Of a stretch of DNA of 19,624 nt, positions 1-7,589 are shown piece after piece. Each line of letters starts with the position of its first letter. The stretch's first letter is position 1. Source of the DNA: WJMT01 sp041686095 (lineage in GTDB: Bacteria > Acidobacteriota > Aminicenantia > Aminicenantales > Aminicenantaceae); assembly GCA_041686095.1 (NCBI GenBank), contig JAWLEN010000042.1, positions 1-19,624 on the forward strand, in the 5' to 3' direction. The position numbers were made by a program, and so were the translations under genes. Below the pieces are notes generated by a model. The model saw nothing but the letters and a program-made list of their open reading frames with translations. It had not been told where the DNA came from and searched no databases.

Positions 1-249
1 TGACCCACGGACGGGGGGAGTTACGCAGGCGCCGAGAAAAACGAAGAAGAATGGCGTTAAAAATCTGAACGGAGCATAAGCCATATCTGAATTTCATATC
101 GGCTCGCCTCAATGGTAAAAAAATGGCGATTAAAATGAAATATCTAAACAGGAAAATAGTTCCAATCGTCATTTTTGAAAATAACCTTGTATATCGCTGA
201 AAATAAATTGATAATAAAAACATCGCCATTTTTTTATGAATAGGTCAGG
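1..249. repeat. Terminal repeat, left copy (inverted relative to 19364-19612)
   Basis: Reading this copy forward and the right-end copy in reverse complement, the two align over about 249 bp. Positions 1-137 are nearly identical, about 138-220 are clearly diverged but of similar length, and 221-249 are again nearly identical. The diverged core is bounded by a perfect 15-bp inverted repeat, TAAAAAAATGGCGAT at 116-130 and its complement at 222-236. A related word (AATGGCGTTAAAAAT) lies at 50-64. No gene is visible. The copy lies just 3' of the minus-strand gene ending at 277. It is probably a dispersed genomic repeat at which assembly stopped. The family is not recognised. Confidence 0.85.
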
Positions 250-276
250 CTAATCTAGCTTCTGGAAGCAAATGAC

Positions 277-1731
277 TCAGTGAAAAACTTTGGCTTCAAA
301 AATATAAATGTCAGCCCCATTCTTCCACGAATCTTTGGGAAGGCCGGCTTTGAGGCAGGTCTGTTCAAGAAAATTCCTTTTAGACCAATTGTTCTCTGTG
401 GCTACCTGTGGCAGCAAAAGTCCCTTTTTTGTATCCTTTGATATAATAAGGCCATGTCTCCCTACTTCAATCACCGAAATATCCTCGATCTTCTGGGGTA
501 AGGTTAAAACAGATATTTCTATCTCCACCCCTTCCAGCTCCGAAACAGATAAGGGGGGAAATCGCGCATCATGACATGCGGCATAGACTGCTGCCTGGGC
601 CACTGTCTTGTATAAAGGGGCGATAGGTTCAATAAATCCTATGCACCCTCTCAATCTTCCCTTTCTTTTTAAAGTCACAAAGGCACCTCTATCCACATGA
701 AGCTTCGGGTTCTTAGGTTCAGGGAAAATCATTTTCTTTTCTCTGATGTAACTCTGTATAGCTGAGCTCGCGATATTTAAAAGCGCCTCTTTTTCGCTCT
801 GAGAAAGAGAAAAATTATCTGTTTCTTTATTCACATATAAAGCTGCCGCCATGTATCCCACTACCTGAGATTCCGGCCCCCCGGCTGAGGAAGAGTCATC
901 ATAGCACAATAGATTGACATGAGTTTCTCCCAGCCCTATGGCATATTGAAGAGCTGCCACAACACCAGCTCCCCCACACATGATATTTTCTTGGCTTAAA
1001 ATCTTGCTTTCCAACTTCTGAATGTCTTTACTCTTGATTAAATGGATGGTGTTTTTGTCCCTCTTATTTGCTTTCTCCTTTGAAAGATAATGAGACATGT
1101 CAGTAGAAATGACCACGAATACTTTCTTCTCAGATGCAATGGCAGCCATTCCTTTGGATAGAGTTTCAATAGTACCTTTTGAAGGAACCCCCATAATCAC
1201 AGGAATTATTTTGGCATTGGGGATTGTTTTTTGTATAAAAGGAATCTGGACTTCTATGGAATGTTCTTTTTCATGGGCTTTTGGGATAAATCCATACCCG
1301 GTCTCCTGGGAGAGCTTCTTGGCTAAATTCTGGTCTATATCGATCAACCCAAGAGGAGAGGCATAACTTCCCCTAGGATAAATGGAACAGCCTCTGAATC
1401 CAAAGTGGTGACTTGGTCCTATAATAACCACTGTATCGAATGGCTTGTCTTGAACTTGTTTGTAAGCATAGGCTGCCACTTTACCTGAATAAACATAACC
1501 TGCGTGAGGGGCAATCAGGGCTTTAAGCTGTGAGTCAGGATTAGGCTTATATTCAGCCTCTTTCAACCACTGTTCAATCTGCTCTGAGAGAACCTGGGGC
1601 CGGGCATCATAAAATCTTCCAGCCCATACAGGTTTTCTAATGCCTTGTGCCCACGATAGGTTAAAAACAAGGATAAAAAGCAGACTAAAAGCAAATATTT
1701 TTTCCCTCATTTCCTTTTTAAGTGTATTCAT
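277..1731 (-). CDS. Secreted Memo-AMMECR1 fusion (AmmeMemoRadiSam system proteins B and A)
   Basis: A two-domain protein of 484 aa. After a signal peptide (basic start, hydrophobic stretch, predicted cleavage after SWA near residue 28), a Memo-like domain covers roughly residues 30-300. It carries the family's metal-site residues: H76 in HAGYVYSG, H108 in GPSHHFG, H214 in DMSHY and C252 in MCGG. An AMMECR1 domain follows at about 320-480 with the hallmark LRGCIG at 360-365. In many genomes the two proteins accompany a radical SAM enzyme; none is present here. The molecular function is unsettled. The open frame extends to an ATG at 1770, but that adds a non-signal-like extension; ATG 1731 gives a normal signal peptide, and ATG 1710 is also possible. 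None of these starts has a strong ribosome binding site. Confidence 0.88.
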   Translation of the reverse strand: MNTLKKEMREKIFAFSLLFILVFNLSWAQGIRKPVWAGRFYDARPQVLSEQIEQWLKEAEYKPNPDSQLKALIAPHAGYVYSGKVAAYAYKQVQDKPFDTVVIIGPSHHFGFRGCSIYPRGSYASPLGLIDIDQNLAKKLSQETGYGFIPKAHEKEHSIEVQIPFIQKTIPNAKIIPVIMGVPSKGTIETLSKGMAAIASEKKVFVVISTDMSHYLSKEKANKRDKNTIHLIKSKDIQKLESKILSQENIMCGGAGVVAALQYAIGLGETHVNLLCYDDSSSAGGPESQVVGYMAAALYVNKETDNFSLSQSEKEALLNIASSAIQSYIREKKMIFPEPKNPKLHVDRGAFVTLKRKGRLRGCIGFIEPIAPLYKTVAQAAVYAACHDARFPPLSVSELEGVEIEISVLTLPQKIEDISVIEVGRHGLIISKDTKKGLLLPQVATENNWSKRNFLEQTCLKAGLPKDSWKNGADIYIFEAKVFH

Positions 1732-1802
1732 ATTCTCTAAAAAAATCAACCAATCCCCAAAGGGAAACATTTCTAATTCCGTGATAGAGTTTACTTAACA
1801 CA

Positions 1803-1946
1803 TAAGGGTGAGGGCAAAGGATTCGTCACCCGCTCGATTCCCCAGCGAGGAATCTCTCTCCCGGTTCGGGCTTCGCTCTCCTCTAAAGAGGAACCTTGCC
1901 CGCTCAGCCCTCACAGGGGATTCCTCATCCCATGCCCTCATCCTTA
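1803..1946. mobile_element. MITE-like palindromic element
   Basis: This noncoding element of about 144 bp has terminal inverted repeats matching at 13 of 14 bases: TAAGGGTGAGGGCA at 1803-1816 and the complement of TAAGGATGAGGGCA at 1933-1946. The inside is far more GC-rich than its surroundings and full of short hairpins: GATTCC/GGAATC, CCCG/CGGG, CCTCTAAAGAGG and GGGAT/ATCCC. The ends start with TA, as for elements that insert at TA, but a target duplication cannot be shown from one copy. It lies in the spacer between the divergent Memo fusion and fmdB. A REP-like or structured-RNA origin is the alternative. Confidence 0.5.
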
Positions 1947-2007
1947 ATAAATATTACACATCACATGTATTACTGAATTAGAAATGCTTACATCCAAGGA
2001 CTCTGTT

Positions 2008-2036
2008 TTTACTAAGATTATAATTTCTGCTATAAT
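2008..2036 (+). promoter_or_regulatory. Sigma-70-like promoter of the fmdB-waaF-gmhB-rel run
   Basis: A TTTACT -35 (2008-2013) stands 17 bp from a perfect TATAAT -10 (2031-2036). A second TATAAT at 2019-2024 has no good -35. Transcription would start near 2043, so the leader to fmdB is short and contains a strong AGGAGG ribosome binding site. Confidence 0.55.
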
Positions 2037-2061
2037 AATCGCTTATTTTTAGGAGGCTACA

Positions 2062-2346
2062 ATGCCTTTATATGAATATGAATGTTCAAAATGTCATAAA
2101 AAAATCGAAATAATACAGAAAGTGGGGGAAACAGCTCCTAAAAAATGCCCTTATTGCGGAGGCGTCCTTGTAAAACTGTTATCCACGCCAGCTATCAAAT
2201 TTAAAGGCTCTGGTTGGTATGTCACAGACTATGCCGGTCATCCCCAAGATCTCCCTTCATCCTCTTCCTCCGAAAACAAGAAAAAGGGCTCACCAGCTGT
2301 TAATCATGCTTCAAAAGAAAATAAATCAGAAAAAATAAAAACCTAA
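2062..2346 (+). CDS. FmdB family zinc-ribbon protein
   Basis: A small protein of 94 aa. It opens with the family signature MPLYEYEC and has two CxxC pairs, C8/C11 and C29/C32, which should bind one zinc. A KLLSTPAIKFKGSGWYVTDY segment follows, typical of the FmdB/CxxC_CXXC_SSSS family, including the serine run near residues 66-70. The tail is charged and lysine-rich. The family is named after a putative regulator of formamidase or amidase genes, but its real role is not established. An AGGAGG ribosome binding site sits just upstream of the ATG. It begins a same-strand run with the heptosyltransferase 25 nt downstream. Confidence 0.88.
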   Translation: MPLYEYECSKCHKKIEIIQKVGETAPKKCPYCGGVLVKLLSTPAIKFKGSGWYVTDYAGHPQDLPSSSSSENKKKGSPAVNHASKENKSEKIKT

Positions 2347-2371
2347 AACAAATCGGAAAAAGATAGCTAAG

Positions 2372-3376
2372 ATGCGGATAGCTGTTCGCGCTCCAAATTG
2401 GATAGGGGATTCCATACTTGCAATTCCCAGCATAAGAAGCCTAAAAACAAATTTTCCTGACTCCAGCATCACTATAGTGGCTAAAAACTGGGTGAAAGAT
2501 GTTTTTCTTAACCTGGAATTTGCGGATAATATTCTCATTATCCCTGACAAAAATGATTTGAAAAGCCTTAAATCCACAGCTAAAAAACTAAAAAATCATG
2601 AATTCGATACAGGCCTTCTCCTTACTAATTCTTTTATATCCGCACTTCTATTTTATATGGCAGGAATTCCAGAAAGATGGGGATATAAAAAAGAAGGTCG
2701 ACAGATCCTGCTAACGAAGTCAGTTTCAAACAAAAACCCAAGAAAAAAGACGCATCAAGTCCAATATTATCAAAACATTATCTCTGGACTCGGATTAAAG
2801 ATCATTCCTCCAAAACTGCACCTTTCTGTAACAAAAAAAGAAAAGGATTTGGCAAAGGAGTTTCTTCTTTCCTTTGATATAGATCCTCAGAAAAAGACGG
2901 TTGTCCTCAATCCCGGGGCTTATTACGGATCAGCAAAGAGATGGCCAGTATCTAAATATAGAGAGCTGGCCAAAAATCTCCAAAAAAAATCAAATCTCAA
3001 CCTGCTTATTATTGGCTCTAAAGCAGAAGCCAGCCTCGCTAAATCTATCTCAGCTCAACTGGAGAAAAAGCCAATAAATCTCGCAGGAAAAACCCCTTTA
3101 AGAATGCTGGCTGGGGTGATAAGCCTGGCAGACGTGGTTATTTCCAATGATTCAGGCCCTATGCACCTTTCAAACGCTCTAGGCATACCTGTGGTTGCCT
3201 TGTTCGGCCCAACCATTCCGGCTGTCACCCGTCCGTTCCATCAACCTTATAAAGTGATAAAAAAAGAGGCCCCTTGCTGGCCCTGCTCTTATAGAGAATG
3301 CCCTTATGAACACCAATGTATGCTCAAAATAACACCCGAAGAAGTGGCCTCAGAATGTGAAAAGTTCATATCATGA
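2372..3376 (+). CDS. waaF: ADP-heptose:LPS heptosyltransferase II-like (GT9 family)
   Basis: A 334-aa protein of normal length for glycosyltransferase family 9. The N-terminus RAPNWIGDSILAIPSI matches the WaaF signature and contains the expected catalytic aspartate at D13. The nucleotide-sugar half has LNPGAYYGSAKRWP near residues 179-192 and NDSGPMHLSNALGIPVVALFGPT near 259-281, both diagnostic for this family. A cysteine-rich segment (CWPC...C...C) near the C-terminus is also common in WaaF. The enzyme transfers heptose from ADP-heptose to the LPS inner core at the inner face of the cytoplasmic membrane. Its stop overlaps the next start by 4 nt (ATGA), so translation is probably coupled to the heptose phosphatase, which supports the LPS role. 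Another GT9 acceptor specificity cannot be excluded. Confidence 0.85.
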   Translation: MRIAVRAPNWIGDSILAIPSIRSLKTNFPDSSITIVAKNWVKDVFLNLEFADNILIIPDKNDLKSLKSTAKKLKNHEFDTGLLLTNSFISALLFYMAGIPERWGYKKEGRQILLTKSVSNKNPRKKTHQVQYYQNIISGLGLKIIPPKLHLSVTKKEKDLAKEFLLSFDIDPQKKTVVLNPGAYYGSAKRWPVSKYRELAKNLQKKSNLNLLIIGSKAEASLAKSISAQLEKKPINLAGKTPLRMLAGVISLADVVISNDSGPMHLSNALGIPVVALFGPTIPAVTRPFHQPYKVIKKEAPCWPCSYRECPYEHQCMLKITPEEVASECEKFIS

Positions 3377-3942
3377 AAAAAAGGGCGGTTTTTTTAGACA
3401 GAGACGGCAATATCAATAAGGATGTGGGATATCCAAATTCCTATAAACAAATCAATATTTATCCATACAGCTACGAAGCGGTGAGAAAAATCAACAAGGC
3501 AGGATTTTTAGCCATTGTCATCACAAATCAATCAGGGGTTGGAAGAGGTCTCATTAAAGAGGAAGCTCTCAAAGAAATCCATCAAAAAATGAAAAAATCT
3601 TTTCTCAAAAATAACGCTCGTCTGGATGGAGTGTATTACTGTCCTCATTACATTGATTCGTCTATTCCCAAATATCAAAAAGACTGTCGATGCCGGAAGC
3701 CTCATCCCGGCCTGGCTCTCAAGGCCGCTAGAGAATTTAATATCAATTTATCCGATTCCTATATGATAGGAGATAAAGTAGAAGATATTTTATTTGGCAA
3801 AAATATCAAAGCCAAATCCATTCTTGTCCTGACTGGTTTCGGAAAGGATTCCAGAGTTCAGCTTGATAAAATGAATATCGAACCCGCCTATGTTGCAAAA
3901 AACCTGCTGGATGCTGTAAACTGGATTCTGGAGAATGATTGA
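3373..3942 (+). CDS. gmhB: D-glycero-D-manno-heptose 1,7-bisphosphate 7-phosphatase
   Basis: A HAD-superfamily histidinol-phosphatase-type enzyme of 189 aa. Motif I is FLDRDG with the nucleophile D9 and the acid/base D11. Motif II is VITNQSG near 49-55. The zinc-binding loop has C90, H92, C105 and C107, and motif IV is GDKVED with D134 and D138. In the ADP-heptose pathway it removes the C7 phosphate from heptose bisphosphate in the cytoplasm. It overlaps the heptosyltransferase gene by 4 nt, consistent with one pathway. No start choice is needed because the ATG lies inside the overlap. The related histidinol-phosphate phosphatase HisB-N shares this fold, but the neighbour favours GmhB. Confidence 0.87.
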   Translation: MKKRAVFLDRDGNINKDVGYPNSYKQINIYPYSYEAVRKINKAGFLAIVITNQSGVGRGLIKEEALKEIHQKMKKSFLKNNARLDGVYYCPHYIDSSIPKYQKDCRCRKPHPGLALKAAREFNINLSDSYMIGDKVEDILFGKNIKAKSILVLTGFGKDSRVQLDKMNIEPAYVAKNLLDAVNWILEND

Positions 3943-3992
3943 TAAAGAAAGAGAAACTTGAGCTTCTGAAAACCTATAAATAAAAGACACAA

Positions 3993-6146
3993 ATGATAAG
4001 ATTCGACGATATCCTGGAGAAAGTCTCTGATCTGTACAGAGAAAAAGACCTGGTCCCTCTGCAAAAGGCGTATGTATTTGCCGCTCAATCTCATAAAGGA
4101 CAGGTCCGTCTTTCTGGAGAACCTTATCTCAGCCATCCGCTGGAAGTTGCCAATATTCTTGCTGGTATGAAGCTAGATCCAACCACGCTCACAGCTGCCC
4201 TTCTCCATGATGTTCTCGAAGACACCGATGTCACTGCGCTTGATATTAAAAAAGTTTTTGGAAAAGAGGTTGCCCATCTTGTGGAAGGAGTAACAAAAAT
4301 TGGTCTGGTAGAAGAATCTTCTCCAGAAACAAGACGGGCCGAAACTATCAGAAAGATAATTCTGGCTATGACTGATGATCTCAGGGTCATATTCATAAAA
4401 CTTGCGGATAGAATACACAATCTGAAAACATTAAAATACCTCTCTGACAAAAAACAAAGGCAGATAGCTCATGAAACCCTGGAAATATATGCCCCTATCG
4501 CCAACAGATTGGGTATGGGACGAATAAAAGGAGAGCTGGAGGATCTTTCCTTTAGGTATGTTGATCAGAAAAATTATTTCCAGATTCTTTCTCTAATAAA
4601 AACCAAAAAAAAAGACTCAGAAAAGACATTAAAAAAGATTGAAAAAAGTATTTTTGAGCTGATGAAAAAAAATAAGATCTCAGCTGAGATATCTTCAAGA
4701 ATAAAAAGACCTTACAGCGTTTATAGAAAAATGAAGAGACAGGGCGTCGAATTCGACCAAGTGTATGATTTCATGGCACTGAGGCTTATCACAGATTCCA
4801 CTCGAAACTGCTATGCTTCGCTGGGCATTATTCACCAGAACTGGACCCACCTTCCCGCCCGGTTTAACGATTTTATATCCATGCCCAAACCAAATCTATA
4901 TCAAGCCCTGCACACAACTATACTCACAGAAAAAAAACAAACCATTGAAATCCAGATCAGAACACATGAAATGCATGAAATCTCAGTCAACGGGATTGCG
5001 GCTCACTGGAAATATAAAGAGGCTGACGCTAAATCTTTAGTCAAAGAAGACGAAAGACTTCAATGGCTCAGAGAGATGGTGGAACTGTACAATGAACAAA
5101 AAGACCCCAGAAAATTCATAAAGAGCTTAAAGACAAATTTGATTCCTGAGGAAGTCTATGTTTTTACTCCAAAGGGAAAGGTCATAACCCTTCCTATGGG
5201 AGCTACCGCCCTTGATTTCGCCTTTAAAATACATACTGAAATAGGTCTGACCGCTGATAAAGCCATCATAAACGGAAAGTCAGTGCCGCTAAAATCAGTC
5301 CTGGAACCAGGCTCTATTGTTGAGATCATCACTTCTGACAAAAAAACACCCAGCCGAAACTGGCTTAATTTTGCATTCACCTCAAAAGCCCAACATCATA
5401 TAAAAAGATGGCTTAATAAACAGGAACAAATAAAAAACATCTCAATGGGTAAAAAACTTTGGGACAAACAGCTTGCTAAACATAAAATGAAAGGCACTTC
5501 CCTAAAAGGGAAGGATCTTTTAAAAAAAATAAGGAAGGCGACTCACTCTCACATCAAGTCATTAAAAGATTTTTATGAAATGGTGGGGATAGGAAAAATT
5601 GTTTTGAATAGAAAACTGTTAGAAAAAATACTTCCAGATAAAGATCTCTCGTCCAGAAAAGAGACTCTTATTAAAAAAGCAGTTAATAAAGTCATAAAAA
5701 AAACAGAACCAGCCATAAAGGTTAAATACTTAGGAAGCTCGAATATCAAACTGGCAAGATGCTGCTCCCCCATTTATGGAGAGCCAATAATAGGATATAT
5801 TACCTCAGGAAAAGGAATAAAAGTTCATTCCCTAAGATGCCATTTAGTCAAAAAAGAAATCCTGCCCTCTCAACGAATGGTGGAAGTGTCTTGGGATAAA
5901 TCAATCAAGGGTGATTACGAAGCGTCACTTTTAATCAAAGCCAAAGACAGATCTGGAGTATTAGCAAAAATAACCTCAAGAATCGCCGACTCGAAAATCA
6001 ATATAAAGAAAGCCAATGTCAATGCTGCCTCAGATAAAACAACCAGAATAATCCTCAACCTCACTGTTCAGGACATTGAACAACTAGAAAAAATCACATC
6101 TGAAATAAAAGGCATCCCTGAGGTTTTTTCTGTGGTGAGAATATAA
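3993..6146 (+). CDS. rel: Rel/SpoT bifunctional (p)ppGpp synthetase/hydrolase
   Basis: A full-length long RSH protein of 717 aa. The N-terminal HD hydrolase is intact: H34, H48, the H72-D73 of LHDVLEDT, and LADRIHN with D139. The synthetase domain (about 235-345) has RIKRPYSVYRKM, YDFMALRL (D259) and IEIQIRT (E319). TGS (about 387-447), the Cys-rich ARCCSPIYGEP segment and a C-terminal ACT domain (about 645-717) follow. The RXKD motif of bifunctional enzymes reads RFND at 290-293. The usually invariant Ala-Glu before xGIAAHW reads Ser-Val at 331-332. Hydrolase activity is expected; synthetase activity may be altered. No clear ribosome binding site precedes the ATG, which lies 50 nt after gmhB. 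It governs the stringent response in the cytoplasm. Confidence 0.92.
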   Translation: MIRFDDILEKVSDLYREKDLVPLQKAYVFAAQSHKGQVRLSGEPYLSHPLEVANILAGMKLDPTTLTAALLHDVLEDTDVTALDIKKVFGKEVAHLVEGVTKIGLVEESSPETRRAETIRKIILAMTDDLRVIFIKLADRIHNLKTLKYLSDKKQRQIAHETLEIYAPIANRLGMGRIKGELEDLSFRYVDQKNYFQILSLIKTKKKDSEKTLKKIEKSIFELMKKNKISAEISSRIKRPYSVYRKMKRQGVEFDQVYDFMALRLITDSTRNCYASLGIIHQNWTHLPARFNDFISMPKPNLYQALHTTILTEKKQTIEIQIRTHEMHEISVNGIAAHWKYKEADAKSLVKEDERLQWLREMVELYNEQKDPRKFIKSLKTNLIPEEVYVFTPKGKVITLPMGATALDFAFKIHTEIGLTADKAIINGKSVPLKSVLEPGSIVEIITSDKKTPSRNWLNFAFTSKAQHHIKRWLNKQEQIKNISMGKKLWDKQLAKHKMKGTSLKGKDLLKKIRKATHSHIKSLKDFYEMVGIGKIVLNRKLLEKILPDKDLSSRKETLIKKAVNKVIKKTEPAIKVKYLGSSNIKLARCCSPIYGEPIIGYITSGKGIKVHSLRCHLVKKEILPSQRMVEVSWDKSIKGDYEASLLIKAKDRSGVLAKITSRIADSKINIKKANVNAASDKTTRIILNLTVQDIEQLEKITSEIKGIPEVFSVVRI

Positions 6147-6153
6147 GTTAAGA

Positions 6154-6345
6154 TTATCCTGCTTTTTCTATTTTCCCTGAACGTATGCAGCCCGTGCACA
6201 CCCAAGCTTTTCTAATCCCTGAGTCAGTCTCAATTTTAATCCGCTGTAAATTGGGCTTCCATTTCTTTTTTGTCGCTTTGTGCGAATGACTGACACTGTG
6301 TCCGAATATAGGTCTCTTTCCGCATATTTCACATACTTTAGCCAT
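6154..6345 (-). CDS. rpmB: Ribosomal protein bL28
   Basis: The 63-aa product begins MAKVCEICGKRPIFGHSVSHSHKATKKKW, the standard bL28 start, and ends in WVCTGCIRSGKI. It has both CxxC pairs, so it is the zinc-binding (C+) form. It belongs to the large ribosomal subunit. An AAAGG ribosome binding site lies a few bases upstream of the ATG. Its stop is only 7 bp from the convergent stop of the rel gene. A promoter-like sequence and a perfect 9-bp-arm palindrome lie upstream. folD is on the same strand 105 bp upstream, so co-transcription with folD is also possible. Confidence 0.95.
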   Translation of the reverse strand: MAKVCEICGKRPIFGHSVSHSHKATKKKWKPNLQRIKIETDSGIRKAWVCTGCIRSGKIEKAG

Positions 6346-6366
6346 TGTCCTTTCTCTCTTACAAAC

Positions 6367-6397
6367 TTACTAAATCAAATTACCAATAATTTAGTAA
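6367..6397. promoter_or_regulatory. Palindrome at the rpmB start region (possible operator)
   Basis: TTACTAAAT at 6367-6375 and ATTTAGTAA at 6389-6397 are perfect 9-bp arms separated by 13 bp. The site lies directly downstream of the rpmB -10 candidate and would cover the predicted transcription start. That is a typical repressor position, but the regulator is unknown. A weak RNA hairpin is the alternative reading. Confidence 0.4.
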
Positions 6398-6400
6398 ATA

Positions 6401-6429
6401 TTTATAACATAAATCTAGTAAAAACCCAA
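6401..6429 (-). promoter_or_regulatory. Candidate rpmB promoter
   Basis: On the minus strand, TTGGGT (6424-6429) is followed after 17 bp by TATAAA (6401-6406). The -10 is good and the -35 matches consensus at only three of six bases. The position is sensible, about 56 bp upstream of the rpmB start codon. Confidence 0.4.
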
Positions 6430-6450
6430 CCCCCTAATGAATGACTTTGA

Positions 6451-7368
6451 TTAAATCATGCGCCTTAATTTATAAGCCTTGAGAGTGTTGTGCATGAGCA
6501 GGGCAACAGTCAGAGGCCCTACCCCTCCTGGAACAGGAGTCAGAAAAGAAGCTTTATCTAGGACCCCGGGATGCACATCCCCAATAAGAGTATAGCCTTT
6601 TTTGTCAATGTCTTTTAACCTCTTTTCTGGATCTTTAAACAGCTCTTTTACTTTCTCCTTTTCAGTCAAATGATTAATACCCACATCTATCACCACGGCT
6701 CCCTTTTTAACAAAATCCGGGGTTACAAAAGCCCCTCTGCCCATGGCTGCCACTAATATATCCGCTCTTGATGCTACTTGAGGGAGATCTTTTGTTCTGG
6801 AATGACAAACCGTCACCGTGCCGTGAGCATTGGTCATCATAATGGAAAGGGGTTTTCCTACCAGTAAACTTCTTCCAATTATGACAACCTCTTTTCCTTT
6901 GATTCCAATATTCTGTGATTCCAAAAGCTCCATTATGCCTAAAGGAGTGCAAGGACGAAGGCCGCTTTCAACACGCAGCAAATTCCCCAGACTGCAGGGA
7001 TTAAGACCATCCACATCTTTTTCTGGGAGGATGGTGGTTGCCACTTCATGACTGCTAAAGGAAGGAGGCAAGGGCTCCTGAACTAAGATTCCGTCGATTT
7101 GATCTCTTTGATTCAATTCTTTGATTTTTTCCTTAAGTTCAGAAGGATCTGTATCTTTTTCAAACTTTAATATCTCAGAATGGATTCCCAGGCGTTCACA
7201 ATTCCTCTGCTTCATCCCTACATAGACTTGAGAGGCCTTGTTGTCTCCAACCAGAACCGCAGCTAAACCCGGAAATTCATTCCTCTCTTTTTTTATTTTA
7301 GAAACCTCTTCCTTCACTTTTTGTTTGATTTCTTTTGCCAATGTGCTGCCTTCAAGCCATTCTCCCAT
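6451..7368 (-). CDS. folD: Bifunctional methylene-THF dehydrogenase / methenyl-THF cyclohydrolase
   Basis: A 305-aa FolD of normal length. It has the active-site lysine K53 in YVGMK (E. coli YVxxK), Q97 in GILVQEPLP, DVDGLNP at 118-124, the Rossmann segment VVIIGRSLLVGKPLS near 161-175, and the C-terminal TPVPGGVGPLTVALL. It interconverts 5,10-methylene-, 5,10-methenyl- and 10-formyl-tetrahydrofolate in the cytoplasm. The normal VQLPLP motif reads VQEPLP, a glutamate at position 98 beside the catalytic glutamine, and the usual GDVDF reads GDVHP. Neither removes a catalytic residue. A GAGGAGG ribosome binding site lies six bases upstream of the ATG, and a near-consensus promoter precedes it. 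Confidence 0.94.
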   Translation of the reverse strand: MGEWLEGSTLAKEIKQKVKEEVSKIKKERNEFPGLAAVLVGDNKASQVYVGMKQRNCERLGIHSEILKFEKDTDPSELKEKIKELNQRDQIDGILVQEPLPPSFSSHEVATTILPEKDVDGLNPCSLGNLLRVESGLRPCTPLGIMELLESQNIGIKGKEVVIIGRSLLVGKPLSIMMTNAHGTVTVCHSRTKDLPQVASRADILVAAMGRGAFVTPDFVKKGAVVIDVGINHLTEKEKVKELFKDPEKRLKDIDKKGYTLIGDVHPGVLDKASFLTPVPGGVGPLTVALLMHNTLKAYKLRRMI

Positions 7369-7398
7369 GAAATCCTCCTCAAAAAATTTTTACGAATT

Positions 7399-7427
7399 AT
7401 TATACATGTGTCCGATTTGAATGACAA
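7399..7427 (-). promoter_or_regulatory. folD: folD promoter, sigma-70 type
   Basis: On the minus strand TTGTCA (7422-7427) stands 17 bp before a perfect TATAAT (7399-7404). Only one -35 base departs from consensus. It lies about 30 bp upstream of the folD start codon. Confidence 0.72.
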
Positions 7428-7465
7428 CTTTAATGGCAAATCAGGCCTCCTCTGCCTGTATTAAG

Positions 7466-7483
7466 CTGGCATGAAACTTGCTT
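7466..7483 (+). promoter_or_regulatory. Sigma-54-like promoter upstream of the envelope operon
   Basis: The sequence CTGGCATGAAACTTGCTT matches the -24/-12 consensus YTGGCACG-N4-TTGCW with a single mismatch (CAT for CAC). GG (7468-7469) and GC (7480-7481) are separated by exactly 10 bases, the required spacing. Transcription would start near 7493, leaving a leader of about 150 nt before the TPR lipoprotein at 7644, or possibly making a separate small RNA. No activator gene is visible in the window. Confidence 0.55.
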
Positions 7484-7589
7484 ATATAACATGTGAAGTT
7501 ATGAAAGTGCGGCAATTTATGGACTTACTTTTTGTTATATGGATCTAACTATATCTTCGGTCTGAGTCTCATCGGCGATGCTCACTGTC

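Noticed and set aside
1732..1770. Upstream ATG for the Memo fusion
   Set aside because: It would place 13 non-signal-like residues before a normal signal peptide.
7238..7420. 60-codon plus-strand frame over the folD start
   Set aside because: It is antisense to folD and its promoter, with no support of its own.
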